Assembly (NCBI GenBank): GCA_008690995.1
Contig: VRMN01000004.1
Coordinates: 558,001 to 622,000, forward strand
Length of the DNA: 64,000 nt
From: Porphyridium purpureum
Lineage: Eukaryota; Rhodophyta; Bangiophyceae; Porphyridiales; Porphyridiaceae
Direction: 5' to 3'
Shown here piece by piece: positions 19,677 to 29,201 of the stretch (the first letter of the stretch is position 1; each line of letters starts with the position of its first letter). The position numbers and the translations under genes were made by a program. The notes below the pieces were generated by a model that was given only the letters and a program-made list of their open reading frames with translations, made no database searches and was not told where the DNA came from.

Positions 19677-22415
19677 TTAGTGCTCGCTGTCGGAGCGTGA
19701 CGCAAACTCGTCCTCACTGCTGCTACTTTCAGAGGTCGCGCCGCTGTCACTCGCGCTACCGTTTGTTCCGCACGTGGGCGGCTGAGCAGGAGGCGATGAA
19801 CATGTGCAAGGACAGCATGGACCATTCTCACCGTCAGTTTCCGAGTCGCTGCTTGAGTCTGCACTATTCTCGTCTCCAGTACTGTCCGAGGTACTTTCGC
19901 TGGACCCGGCAGAGAGCATGCTTCTTCGCGCGCTACGAGTCAATGGCTTGCGGGTTCCCACCTTCTTTCTTCCATTCCCAGTTTGTGCTCCACTTTCGCT
20001 GCTCTCGCTATCTCTGTCAGTCTTACTTCCAGTGCTACTGCCGTCTCTGCCAGTCGCAGCAGAGTCACTGTCGCTATCTGACCCATCTGAGCAACTGGTA
20101 CTATCCCGATCAGTACATGGAATGTGTGTAGGCTTTGAAGGCGCGGCGCAGACTGCTCCAACATCGTGCGAAGAACAGCAGGACTTTGGTACTGGCGTCG
20201 GCACTGGCGTTGGACTTGGCGTCGGCACTGGCGTTGGACTTGGCGTCGGCACTGGCGTTGGACTTGGCGTCGGCACTGGCGTTGGACTTGGCGTCGGCAC
20301 TGGCGTTGGACTTGGCGTCGGCACTGGCGTCGGCGCAACATTATCGTTAAAGCCAGAGCATGAAAATGCGAACAGAAATGGGATAGGTTGCCCAAGGAGA
20401 TCAACCCCTGTTGGGTTTACCCAGTACTCGGCAATGCAAACGCTCACGTTCGCTGTTGCCGTGCGACCAAACGAGTCGGTCGCTGTAATTACCGCCGTGT
20501 ACAAGGTCGTACCAAGGCTCAACTTGTACCTTTGATTCTGGTTGTTCGTGTATGTGCGCGCTTTGGATGAAAAACGGTACGTCACAATGTCTGATCCGGC
20601 GCTCTCGCGAACGAACGGTGCCGAATAGGATGCAAGGTACGTCTCATTCTGGGGCTTGAGCGTCGATGGCGCCTTGCTTGTGAAGTCATACGAAATGTCT
20701 ACTTTCACCAAGTCACAGCCTGTAGCGCTCCATGTGTAGTCTACTGAAGCGCCACCGGTCGCATCCAATTGCTTATTTGGAGGCTGCACGGCGATGGTCA
20801 CGGTTGGAAGTACCTCTCCAATGCCAAAGATCTTGTACTTGCACGACCCAAACGACGTGTTTGCCCGGAATGGTGATTCGAAAACTTGAAAGACCGTCTG
20901 CTCCACCGGGTCGGTCGCAGTGCTAGCCAGACGCATCTTTTGGTCGGGCCCACCGCATTCATTCTGAAAGATTGGCTCGAGCGCGGCCGGGCACTGACCG
21001 TCCTTGAGTTGCAACTGGACAACGCCATCGACCTCGCCCAAATAATTGTAAATGGTTGGGTCAAACGTACACGTCTTTTGACTCGGCGTGAAGCTACAGC
21101 GCGTGACCGAGCCTGCCGCTAAGTACAGCGCTGAAGAAAATACAGACGTACCTTCACCGCAGTCGCACACACCCACAGTAAACTGATACACTGTGTTACG
21201 GCGAACAGCTTGTGGGAACGGAGCCGCCAAAAACTTGGACCATCCGAAGCTCTCAATCATAGCATTTGGGCGCGTCAGCTGGCTGCGATAAAAGTCAGGA
21301 TTTGTCTGCAAATTCACATTGCCCACTGACACAGCTCCTTTACCGTCCGGCAGCTGCGCGCGATTGCCGGCGATCGTCTCCGTCACCGGATCCCACAGGG
21401 GCACGTAAGGATAATTAGAATTCTCTTTCGGCAAGCCGAGTTGTACCACACTTATTGCTGCCACATCACTGAACAGAGTGTCCTGGCCGTTGCGACCGTC
21501 GTAAGTAGCGTATTCAGAGGATGCAAACCCAAACTCAAAGTTGAGATCATCTAGCGTCATTCGATCAGCGGCCGGATTGGCATAGTCGCAGACACCGTCC
21601 ACGTTTGGGCACAGATAAAATTGGATGACCGCACACGAGCTAGTGTTCAGCAGCTTCGGGTAAGCGTAATCGCGACCGCACCGCGCGAGAAATGGCGGTG
21701 GGTCACCATTTTGTGCAAACATCGCATCATTTGCTCCGCCGCTCTTATCGCCGTAAACATTATTGCACATTTGTTTGGCGTGCACTCCCTCTGCGGCACC
21801 ACCTGTGCTAAATACAATCATCTTCTCCGATTTGCTAGCGTACTCGTGGCTCTCCAGCGACACCAGCCCAAACCCAATATGGGAGGCCCACTGTGAGCCC
21901 GAGAATCGTATCTCGTGCAAGCTGTCCTCCACGACCAACCACTCGTCCACATCAATGAGTGCGTCAACCACCGTGCGTGCAGAGGTCGGGTAGATCGGGC
22001 TCGGTGTCGAGAAATCGGTTGGACCCGAGCCATACTGTCCGGGGCAGATCTTGGAAGGATTCGCATCCGTAAAGGATGACCACATGCAGTTCCCTTTGGC
22101 GTATTCCTGGCGATCGGCCATGCATTTAAGCTCAAACACGCTATCTGCGGGGGTGATCCCCTTGGATGCTTTTGCCTGTACCAGTGTTTGGTAAAATGCG
22201 TCGCCGGGCTTTGGCCACGCACTGTCCAGGGCACATCCTTTGATACCTACGTTCAGATCCGTCGTATAGCAAATGTTCTCAACTACGACCAGCCGGTCCA
22301 ATTCAGCCTGGCCGAGAGGAGATGCGTGGGTCACGGCCACGACTAGAAACATGACGCTCACCAAAAAGAATTTTGCAGGCGCGACCACGGAGCCGCGCTG
22401 ATCACTTGCTCTCAT
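19677..22415 (-). CDS. Large secreted protein with Pro-Thr repeat linker and acidic Ser-rich tail
   Basis: A 912-residue protein starting at an ATG on the minus strand. Residues 1 to about 32 form a signal peptide (core [13 protein letters not shown], end THAS), so it enters the secretory pathway. The next 600 or so residues are cysteine-bearing and soluble-looking; near residue 600, [19 protein letters not shown] resembles an Ig-like/PKD or cadherin-type beta strand. A stalk of PTPVPTPS repeats follows (five units plus a variant), then a cysteine-rich patch ([13 protein letters not shown]) and a Ser/Asp/Glu-rich tail with a second Cys-rich patch ([17 protein letters not shown]). No membrane helix is seen after the signal. 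A cell-wall or extracellular matrix glycoprotein is the likely role. The stalk should be O-glycosylated, as in algal hydroxyproline-rich proteins. Exact function is unknown. Confidence 0.75.
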   Translation of the reverse strand: MRASDQRGSVVAPAKFFLVSVMFLVVAVTHASPLGQAELDRLVVVENICYTTDLNVGIKGCALDSAWPKPGDAFYQTLVQAKASKGITPADSVFELKCMADRQEYAKGNCMWSSFTDANPSKICPGQYGSGPTDFSTPSPIYPTSARTVVDALIDVDEWLVVEDSLHEIRFSGSQWASHIGFGLVSLESHEYASKSEKMIVFSTGGAAEGVHAKQMCNNVYGDKSGGANDAMFAQNGDPPPFLARCGRDYAYPKLLNTSSCAVIQFYLCPNVDGVCDYANPAADRMTLDDLNFEFGFASSEYATYDGRNGQDTLFSDVAAISVVQLGLPKENSNYPYVPLWDPVTETIAGNRAQLPDGKGAVSVGNVNLQTNPDFYRSQLTRPNAMIESFGWSKFLAAPFPQAVRRNTVYQFTVGVCDCGEGTSVFSSALYLAAGSVTRCSFTPSQKTCTFDPTIYNYLGEVDGVVQLQLKDGQCPAALEPIFQNECGGPDQKMRLASTATDPVEQTVFQVFESPFRANTSFGSCKYKIFGIGEVLPTVTIAVQPPNKQLDATGGASVDYTWSATGCDLVKVDISYDFTSKAPSTLKPQNETYLASYSAPFVRESAGSDIVTYRFSSKARTYTNNQNQRYKLSLGTTLYTAVITATDSFGRTATANVSVCIAEYWVNPTGVDLLGQPIPFLFAFSCSGFNDNVAPTPVPTPSPTPVPTPSPTPVPTPSPTPVPTPSPTPVPTPSPTPVPTPVPKSCCSSHDVGAVCAAPSKPTHIPCTDRDSTSCSDGSDSDSDSAATGRDGSSTGSKTDRDSESSESGAQTGNGRKKVGTRKPLTRSARRSMLSAGSSESTSDSTGDENSADSSSDSETDGENGPCCPCTCSSPPAQPPTCGTNGSASDSGATSESSSSEDEFASRSDSEH
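20190..20337 (-). repeat. 24-bp coding minisatellite (PTPVPTPS repeats)
   Basis: Tandem 24-base units read on the plus strand as GGCGTCGGCACTGGCGTTGG followed by ACTT. There are five near-identical units plus a truncated sixth. On the coding strand they give the PTPVPTPS stalk of the secreted protein. Near-perfect identity between units at third positions suggests recent unit gain or loss by slippage or unequal exchange. Confidence 0.9.
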
Positions 22416-23616
22416 TTTCGAATCTCTTTGTTCCTCTAGCTTGTTGACACGAGTCCCCTCCTAGATCGGGGCCCCTCTAGGGATGACCGGGGCGTGCTGA
22501 AAGGCACCACGGCAAGCTCGTTCAACACTGCTCTTGTCTGCTCTACCTCCTGCCTTTGCCTTCTTCCTGAAGAGTTGACGCACCTTCTGCCGATCACGAT
22601 GAGCCGAACGGCCTTATGTAGACGCATGCCGTAACCTCGCAGCGCGCCGCATCGCGCGGTGCGCAGCCACGGATGAAAGGTACTTCATCATCGTCACGTC
22701 ATCCAAACTGCGTCCCAACGACAAGCCCCCAACCGCGAAAGCCGCTCCTTTGGAAGGTATCGCCGTGCTTTGCCAGGCGGTCACGGCTCGTGGTGCATAG
22801 TTGTCTCCACTTTCAGTCGGCAAAGGCACACGCACCCTGCCTGTTAGGCGGTACGTGGCCGATCACCCAACGAGCTTACATGCAAAGGCACAAGGCGTCC
22901 ATGACGGCGGCTTCACGCAACCGACCGGCCATCCTCTACGTCATCATGAACGCGAGCCAACGCCGAGAAAACCCACGTGATCCGCCTTCATAATCGTTGC
23001 TCGAAAAGCGAGCCTCCGTGTAAATTGAAGAGGGTGCGCTGATTCTGGAACAGCCTTGCTCCGAAAAAAGGGTGAACCGTGATAATCGGTTGGCGGTGGG
23101 GTTGGAAAGAGCAGAAGGATAATTTATTTTACATTTAGAGTTGACACAAGGAGCATGTCACGGCATGCTTTGTTGGCGCCGGTTGACAGGAGATTTGTGG
23201 CAAGCAATAGATCGGAGCTAGTGCGGGGCAAGCATTCTATCGCTGACACCCACGATTCGAAGGAAGCGGAGTAGTGCGCATCCAGCGCAGGTAGTAAAGC
23301 GCTCCAGTTGGCCCCCATGGAAAGGAATGTGGGACACTAGGATAGGCAGAACGGACGCTTGCGTGGCTTTCAGAGGTCGGGCTACAGCGCGAGAGCAATT
23401 GCGTGCCCTGAGAATATTGTTTTCGGATACGTAAAGCCTTAAAATGTGTTGGTTCAAGAAAACGCAAAGTCGATGCTTCAAAGCTCACGAACGCAGGCAA
23501 AAGGATGCTTTATTACATCTCTTGGATAAAATTCGGGCTGAGAATACACATCGTCAAGTTCATGCCGCTCTGCATGTTCGCGGCACAAAAGCAGTCCACA
23601 GCTTGTTTGAAATCAC
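22416..23616. other. Intergenic, no gene recognised
   Basis: About 1.2 kb between the secreted-protein start and element A. Short frames only. The first part should contain the promoter of the secreted-protein gene. The last five bases (ATCAC, 23612-23616) are the left target-site repeat of element A. Confidence 0.5.
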
Positions 23617-23895
23617 TGTTATCCGCCGACCCCGCGGATACCTAGTCTTGCGGGATCCTTGCTGTGGCCTTGCTGTGGCCTTGCTGTGGCCTTGCTGGAA
23701 CCTTGCTGGAACCTTGCTGGTGCACTGTCATTTTTCTCACAGTGCTACCCGGCGAGCTGGAGAACACGGGGCGGCAGTCTATAAAGGCGTGGAGACCCGC
23801 GAGCAGGCTCGGGGACAGAAAGGAAGAAGAGAGAGAGGTAGCGAAGGGGAGAGAAGAAGGAGAGGGAAAGTAAAAGGAAAAGGAGGTTCATAACA
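23617..23895 (+). repeat. Element A 5' LTR (279 bp)
   Basis: Runs TGTTATCCG to CATAACA. It holds five 11-bp units of the form CCTTGCTGTGG or CCTTGCTGGAA and a TATA-like TCTATAAAGG near 23780. It matches the 3' LTR apart from repeat-unit number and two 2-bp differences. Confidence 0.95.
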
Positions 23896-23897
23896 TC

Positions 23898-23916
23898 TGG
23901 TATCATCGCTGGTTGG
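23898..23916 (+). other. Element A primer-binding site
   Basis: TGGTATCATCGCTGGTTGG lies two bases after the 5' LTR, the normal place for a tRNA primer site. Its complement would be a tRNA 3' end with A73 and U72; the mirrored acceptor 5' strand ATCATCG would start with A1. An A1:U72 pair is typical of eukaryotic initiator Met tRNA, and plant elements use the similar TGGTATCAGAGC. Confidence 0.75.
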
Positions 23917-23946
23917 ACGTGGGGTGTGGGCCTGAGTGGCCCCATT

Positions 23947-24080
23947 GCCTGTGTGGCTTGTTGATTGCCTGTGTGGCTTGCTGGTTGCCTGTGTGGCTTG
24001 CTGATTGCCTGTGTGGCTTGTTGATTGCCTGTGTGGCTTGCTGATTGCCTGTGCGGCTTGTTGATTGCCTGCGTGGCATA
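23947..24080 (+). repeat. 20-bp minisatellite in element A leader
   Basis: Six full units of GCCTGTGTGGCTTGTTGATT with a few base variants, plus a partial seventh. The array lies between the primer-binding site and gag. Function is unknown; it may be a packaging or RNA-structure element, or simply a slippage product. Confidence 0.9.
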
Positions 24081-24271
24081 CGTCTCAACTTTCGGTCTTC
24101 TGGTGTCGTCGGAACAGTTGGCCAAGAATTTGCATCGTGTGTAACAGGCTCGAGTGTGTGGTACGGGCGATCCTCGGTCTCCCGGTTCGTTGGGTTCAAG
24201 GCATTGCGCACTACCCCGCCGGTTTGAGCGCCCACCTCGAGTGACGTGAAGCGAAGGCATAGCTTGGTTAT

Positions 24272-24568
24272 TGTTATCCGTTCGACCCCAGTCACCTAGA
24301 ACGGTTCGGTTAATCCGAAACCGGTAAGCCGTTAAACCGGCAGACTGTTTAACCGTTTCTAGAAGCTTCTAGAGGTTCCAGAACCTTCTAGACGTGCGCA
24401 GAAATGCCAATTATTTGCATTGTCATTTCTCTTGGCGCCTTGATGTCCCTGGCGGAAGTAAGGGTATAAAAAGGCGACGCGCCTGCCCGGACTAGCCGGT
24501 CAGGTCTTGCTCGGAGACAGAAGAGGTAAGAAGAAGAGAGAGAGAATAAAGGCACAGCATTGGTAACA
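24272..24568 (+). repeat. Solo LTR of family B nested in element A
   Basis: A 297-bp copy of the family B LTR (TGTTATCCGTTCG to TGGTAACA) without any internal sequence, flanked by the 5-bp repeat GTTAT (24267-24271 and 24569-24573). It arose by insertion of a B element into the A leader followed by LTR-LTR recombination. It has one fewer 19-bp unit than the LTRs at 40716 and 45907, plus a few base differences. It sits 37 bases before gag and carries its own TATA box, so it may now drive or disturb A transcription. Confidence 0.93.
24357..24393 (+). promoter_or_regulatory. Heat-shock element cluster in solo LTR
   Basis: TTCTAGAAGCTTCTAGAG followed by GTTCCAGAACCTTCT gives alternating TTC and GAA triplets at two-base spacing, the binding site of heat-shock factor trimers. 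It lies upstream of the TATA box near 24467. Confidence 0.75.
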
Positions 24569-24605
24569 GTTATATCTGGGATTTTCACTAGAAGCCAGGG
24601 TAAAG

Positions 24606-25454
24606 ATGGCCTCTACCGGTGCCATGGCGGTAAAGACCGCAAAGCTGATGATGTTTTCCGGGAAGCGAGACCCGATGGAAGTTCAGACGTGGTTGTTTGC
24701 CGCGAAAGGAAGGGTGTATACGCCGCTGGTGGAGCACTGGCGTGAACGCGTGATGATGGACGGGCCAGTCGATGTGGCCGTCCCCCCTGAGATCGAAATG
24801 CGCAGTATCCAGACAGCTGCGACGTATTTCGAGAAAGAAGCACTGACGTGGTGGTTTCTGGTGAATCAGCGACGAGAGGCCCCGCTAACTTGGGCGGAGT
24901 TCGAAGCTGCAGTTCAGGCCCAGTTTTTGCCCGCCGATCACGCACGTCGGGCGCGGGACCGCCTCGCGAGGCTTGAGCAGAAGGGAAGTGTGGCTGCTTA
25001 CGCGTCCTTGTTTCGAGATGTTTTGCTGCAGTGTTCCGACGTTTCGGAAGCCGAAGCCTTGGATCGATTCGTGCGCGGTTTGAAGAAGGATGTGCTGGTA
25101 GAAGTGCTGAAGAGCCGTCCGAAGACACTGATGGACGCTTTCCATGTCGCGTCGGCCGTAGATGACGCCATATTCGCGGCTCGAAACATGCAAAGCCGCT
25201 CTCCTTTCTCCGTGCCACGCACGCAGGTTCGTATTGATCATGATGGACGAGCACCCATGGAGTTGGGGACAGTCACCGGCACCGATAGTACGGAAACGCG
25301 TACATGTTATTTGTGCCGCCGTGTAGGACATATTGCACGCAACTGCCGCGCCGCCCGTGGAAAAATTGAGAACCGCCGTCAATTGCGAACAATTACTGAG
25401 AATGCGAACGAAACGGAGACGGACACCACGGAAGAGGCTCCGGATTTCGAGTAG
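24606..25454 (+). CDS. gag: Element A Gag
   Basis: A 282-residue Retrotrans_gag-type protein: a helical capsid region (ALTWWFLVNQRR, WAEFEAAVQAQF, ALDRFVRGLKK) followed by a CCHC zinc knuckle (CYLCRRVGHIARNC). It packages element RNA into particles. The start follows closely after the nested solo LTR. It is strikingly similar to the Gag of element B and to that of the copia element C. Confidence 0.93.
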   Translation: MASTGAMAVKTAKLMMFSGKRDPMEVQTWLFAAKGRVYTPLVEHWRERVMMDGPVDVAVPPEIEMRSIQTAATYFEKEALTWWFLVNQRREAPLTWAEFEAAVQAQFLPADHARRARDRLARLEQKGSVAAYASLFRDVLLQCSDVSEAEALDRFVRGLKKDVLVEVLKSRPKTLMDAFHVASAVDDAIFAARNMQSRSPFSVPRTQVRIDHDGRAPMELGTVTGTDSTETRTCYLCRRVGHIARNCRAARGKIENRRQLRTITENANETETDTTEEAPDFE

Positions 25455-25459
25455 CTCAA

Positions 25460-28400
25460 ATGGATGGGAAAAAGGAGCCCCATTTGAGCAAGACAGTGCT
25501 CCAGGCGAGAGTCGGTGCACTGGGGAATGCAAATTACATGATTAGAGTCCAAGGAAGCGTCGACTGTGTAAACCTTCCTTTGTTGCTGGACTCGGGCGCG
25601 TCGCACAACTTCCTCAGTCATCGCATCTTGCGCGGCATTCCACACTTGAAAGATAAGTTTACTTCGCACGGAGGGAGCGTAACCCTTGCAGACGGGAGCT
25701 CCACAAATACCTTTGGTATGGTACAAGGTGTCAAGGTCATGATTGACGGAACCGAACAGAGTATTAACTTTGTCGTGTGCGATCTGAAGGATCAGGACGC
25801 CATCCTGGGAATGGAATGGCTTCGAGCTTCAAACCCAGACATCGACTGGGTGGAAGGACGTGTGCGGCTGAGAAAGAAGGCAAGCTCCGAGAATGTGAAC
25901 ACGAACAAGGTCATTACGCGGAAGGAGCTTCGCCAACTTTTGCGCGGCGAAGGACTGCAAGAATGCTTTCTCGGAGTGCTAAAAACAACATCTGTGAAGG
26001 AAGATTCCGTACGTACGGAGGACACTGAAAAGCTGGTAAGAGAGTTTGAAGGGCTCTTCGAAGAACCGCAAAGCCTTCCCCCAGATCGCAAGGTGAATCA
26101 TACCATCAAGTTGAAAGATGAGAAGCCAGTCAGAGTTGGACGCGTGTACCGCCTGAGCCCAAGTGAACTCGAAGCTTTGCGGGAAAGTCTAAACGACTTG
26201 CTGAAACGAGGATTCATTCGGCCGAGTCGAAGTCCCTTCGGGGCTCCGGTCCTCTTCGTGAAGAAGAAGGACGGGAGCTTGAGAATGTGCGTGGATTATC
26301 GAGCTCTGAATGACGTTACGATCAAGGATCGATATCCCTTGCCGAACATGGAAGAGATGCTCGACCAGCTGAGACACGCAAAGTACTTCTCGAAGCTCGA
26401 CTTATTCTCCGGATACCATCAGATCCTCGTAGAGCCCGATGACGTGAAAAAGACTGCATTCCAAACTCGTTACGGTTTGTTTGAATTTCTGGTGATGCCT
26501 TTCGGGTTATGTAATGCCCCGGCAACATTTCAGAGAACCATGAACGAATTGTTTGCGGACCTGTTGGACACTACAGTCGTTGTCTATCTCGACGACATTC
26601 TGGTCTACACAAAGGACGAAGAATCACACGTGACTGCTCTGAGAGAAGTCTTTTCCAGACTGCAGAAGGCTGGATACAAACTCAAAGGAAAGAAATGCAG
26701 TTTTTTCGTACAAGAAGTCGAGTATTTGGGAAACATCGTTGGGAATGGAGTCATCAAGATGGACCCACGGAAAATTAATGCCCTGAAAGAATGGCCCGAG
26801 CCGAGAACCGTGACGGAATTGAGATCCTTCCTAGGCATGACAAATTGGTTTCGACGTTTTGTGAAAGGATATTCGACGGTAGTAGCACCGTTGACTCAAC
26901 TCCTCCAAAACGTCAAGTCGAAAACACAAATGATTGAATTGAATACGCAGGCGAAAGAGGCGTTTCGCAGTATTATCTGCCACTTATCAGAAGCCCCGGT
27001 GCTAGCTTTGCCGGACCCAGAAAAGCCGTTTGAAGTGTATACGGATCGGTCGGAGGTCGCGGTCGGAGGCTGGCTGGCGCAGGAGAATAGGCCAGTTGCG
27101 TTCACATCCAGAAAGCTCTTGGACGGTGAAACAAGGTACAGTAGTTACGAGGGTGAACTTCTCGCAGTAATTCACTGCCTTAAGGAGTTCAGATGCTATT
27201 TGTATGGGGCCAAGTTCACGCTCCACACCGATCATGAGGCCCTAAAACACCTGCTGACTCAGAAAGAGCTAAACAGTCGCCAAGCACGATGGACAGACTT
27301 CCTCGCCGAATTCGATATCACGATCGACTATGTGAAAGGAAAGTCCAATGTAGTAGCCGATGCGCTTTCGCGCAGACCGCATCTCGGCACCTTGGAGTAC
27401 CAAGTACGTTCGGACGAATTTGGAGTGAACTTTGTAGACTTCAAAGATGAATACGCCAAGGACGAAGACTTCGCGGCGCTGGTCGCGGAAGTACCGGAAC
27501 ACCAAGGTTTTCGACTGAGCAGGGGAATATTATATTTGAAGGGCCGCGTTTGCGTTCCGCAAAAGTTTCGTACTCGTGTGATGGAATTGCATCACGATAT
27601 CCCTGTTGCTGGACACCGTGGAGCCGATACTACGTACGCATCACTGATTCAGCGCTTCTACTGGCCAAAAATGAAGCACGAAGTGAGAAGATTTGTGAAG
27701 ACGTGCCATGCTTGCCAAGTTACGAAATCAGAGAATCGATCTTACGGGCTACTCAAGCCACTTCCCATTGCAGATGGTCCGTGGTTAGACATCGCCATGG
27801 ATTTTGTCACAGAGTTGCCACGCAGTGAAGGGAAGTGCGACGCTATTCTCACTGTAGTGGATCGCTATTCCAAGATGGCTCTCTTCATACCAACCAAGAA
27901 GGAGCTTACCGCCCCGAAGTGCGGCGACTTGTTTGTCAAGCATGTTGTGAGCCGATTTGGCTACCCAAGGTCAATTGTATCGGACAGAGACACACTTTTT
28001 ACTTCGGCATTTTGGCAGCAGCTAAGCAAGCGCGTGGGTATAAACCTCGCGATGTCAACCGCAAATCATCCGCAAACGGATGGACAGACCGAACGAGTCA
28101 ACCGTGTCATCCGAGAAATGCTGAAGATGATGGCAACGAGTACTACCTGGGTTCGAGATCTTCCGCTGTACGAGTTCGCGTACAATTCCGCACCAAGCAG
28201 TTCTACCGGACATGCTCCGTTCAAAGTCGTATACGGCAGAGAACCATGGTATCTACCAGCAGGTGGATGGACGCATGCACAACATGGGCAGACAAAAGAT
28301 TTGGCGAAGCATTGGCATCGTTTATGTCAGGTACAAGAAGAGGTTCGAGACAATCTGGTTGAAGCCCAGCGCCGGATGCAAAAGTTCTTCGACCGTACCA

Positions 28401-28723
28401 AAATCAAACGCGGATTCGAAGTTGGCGACCAAGTGCTAATTACGGCACCACAACTGCGACCAGGAAAAGCTAACCTGGAAAGTCAGCGCTTTCTCGGCCC
28501 CGTACGCATCGTCGAAAAGATCAGCAGTCACGCCTATCGAGTCAAATTGCCGGACGGGTTGACTTGCCATGATGTCTTTCCGATCCAACACATGAAGCCA
28601 TACTACAGTCGAAACGAACGAACTTTAGGGGAAAATGATGAAGAAGTACCCGACCAAGATATCCTTGCGTTAGAGTCCGAACCGGACTTGCTACGACTCA
28701 TTGACCAATCAGACACCGACTAG
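25460..28723 (+). CDS. pol: Element A Pol (PR-RT-RH-IN)
   Basis: A 1087-residue polyprotein in Ty3/gypsy order. Aspartic protease motif LLDSGASHNF near residue 41; reverse transcriptase with YLDDILVY near 376; RNase H beginning VYTDRSEVAVGGW near 525; integrase with an HHCC zinc-binding region near 710-755 and a DDE core starting at AMDFVTELP. The end is GPVRIVEKISSHAYRVKLP followed by an acidic tail. No chromodomain is visible. It lies directly behind gag. It looks whole. Confidence 0.95.
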   Translation: MDGKKEPHLSKTVLQARVGALGNANYMIRVQGSVDCVNLPLLLDSGASHNFLSHRILRGIPHLKDKFTSHGGSVTLADGSSTNTFGMVQGVKVMIDGTEQSINFVVCDLKDQDAILGMEWLRASNPDIDWVEGRVRLRKKASSENVNTNKVITRKELRQLLRGEGLQECFLGVLKTTSVKEDSVRTEDTEKLVREFEGLFEEPQSLPPDRKVNHTIKLKDEKPVRVGRVYRLSPSELEALRESLNDLLKRGFIRPSRSPFGAPVLFVKKKDGSLRMCVDYRALNDVTIKDRYPLPNMEEMLDQLRHAKYFSKLDLFSGYHQILVEPDDVKKTAFQTRYGLFEFLVMPFGLCNAPATFQRTMNELFADLLDTTVVVYLDDILVYTKDEESHVTALREVFSRLQKAGYKLKGKKCSFFVQEVEYLGNIVGNGVIKMDPRKINALKEWPEPRTVTELRSFLGMTNWFRRFVKGYSTVVAPLTQLLQNVKSKTQMIELNTQAKEAFRSIICHLSEAPVLALPDPEKPFEVYTDRSEVAVGGWLAQENRPVAFTSRKLLDGETRYSSYEGELLAVIHCLKEFRCYLYGAKFTLHTDHEALKHLLTQKELNSRQARWTDFLAEFDITIDYVKGKSNVVADALSRRPHLGTLEYQVRSDEFGVNFVDFKDEYAKDEDFAALVAEVPEHQGFRLSRGILYLKGRVCVPQKFRTRVMELHHDIPVAGHRGADTTYASLIQRFYWPKMKHEVRRFVKTCHACQVTKSENRSYGLLKPLPIADGPWLDIAMDFVTELPRSEGKCDAILTVVDRYSKMALFIPTKKELTAPKCGDLFVKHVVSRFGYPRSIVSDRDTLFTSAFWQQLSKRVGINLAMSTANHPQTDGQTERVNRVIREMLKMMATSTTWVRDLPLYEFAYNSAPSSSTGHAPFKVVYGREPWYLPAGGWTHAQHGQTKDLAKHWHRLCQVQEEVRDNLVEAQRRMQKFFDRTKIKRGFEVGDQVLITAPQLRPGKANLESQRFLGPVRIVEKISSHAYRVKLPDGLTCHDVFPIQHMKPYYSRNERTLGENDEEVPDQDILALESEPDLLRLIDQSDTD

Positions 28724-28841
28724 TTATGTGAATCTGCCGAGCAGAGGTTTTCTCCCGGTGCGCGGGTTCCTCGAGCTCAGAAAGCAGAAATTATTGTTTT
28801 GCCGGACACTCGTCGAGACGTCGAGTGAAGCCGGGGGGAAA

Positions 28842-29201
28842 TGTTATCCGCCGACCCCGCGGATACCTAGTCTTGCGGGATCCTTGCTGTGGCCTTGCTG
28901 TGGCCTTGCTGTGGCCTTGCTGCGGCCTTGCTGGAACCTTGCTGTGGCCTTGCTGGAACCTTGCTGTGGCCTTGCTGGAACCTTGCTGGAACCTTGCTGG
29001 AACCTTGCTGGAACCTTGCTGGTGCACTGTCATTTTTCTCACAGTGCTACCCGGCGAGCTGGAGAACACGGGGCGGCAGTCTATATAAAGGCGTGGAGAC
29101 CCGCGAGCAGGCTCGGGGACAGAAAGGAAGAAGAGAGAGAGAGGTAGCGAAGGGGAGAGAAGAAGGAGAGGGAAAGTAAAAGGAAAAGGAGGTTCATAAC
29201 A
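28842..29201 (+). repeat. Element A 3' LTR (360 bp)
   Basis: Same ends as the 5' LTR and identical outside repeats, but with twelve 11-bp units rather than five, plus two 2-bp differences. It follows a purine-rich tract (CCGGGGGGAAA). The right target repeat ATCAC follows at 29202. Confidence 0.95.

Larger units (their letters stand above)
23617..29201 (+). mobile_element. Element A: Ty3/gypsy LTR retrotransposon, looks whole
   Basis: A complete Ty3/gypsy element of 5.6 kb with LTRs starting TGTTATCCG and ending CATAACA. It is bounded by the 5-bp repeat ATCAC (23612-23616 and 29202-29206). Parts: 5' LTR, primer-binding site starting TGGTATCATCGC at 23898, leader with a 20-bp minisatellite and a nested solo LTR of family B, gag, pol (protease, RT, RNase H, integrase), a purine-rich tract just before 28842, and 3' LTR. 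Outside the variable repeats the two LTRs show no substitution that I can find, so insertion is recent. The reading frames look whole. The nested solo LTR must be younger still. Confidence 0.95.

Noticed and set aside
20135-20363. Leu/Ala- and Trp/Arg-repeat frames antisense to the secreted protein
   Set aside because: Products of the 24-bp minisatellite read in other frames.
23947-24080. CRISPR-like array
   Set aside because: Units are contiguous with no unique spacers; the host is eukaryotic. It is a minisatellite.
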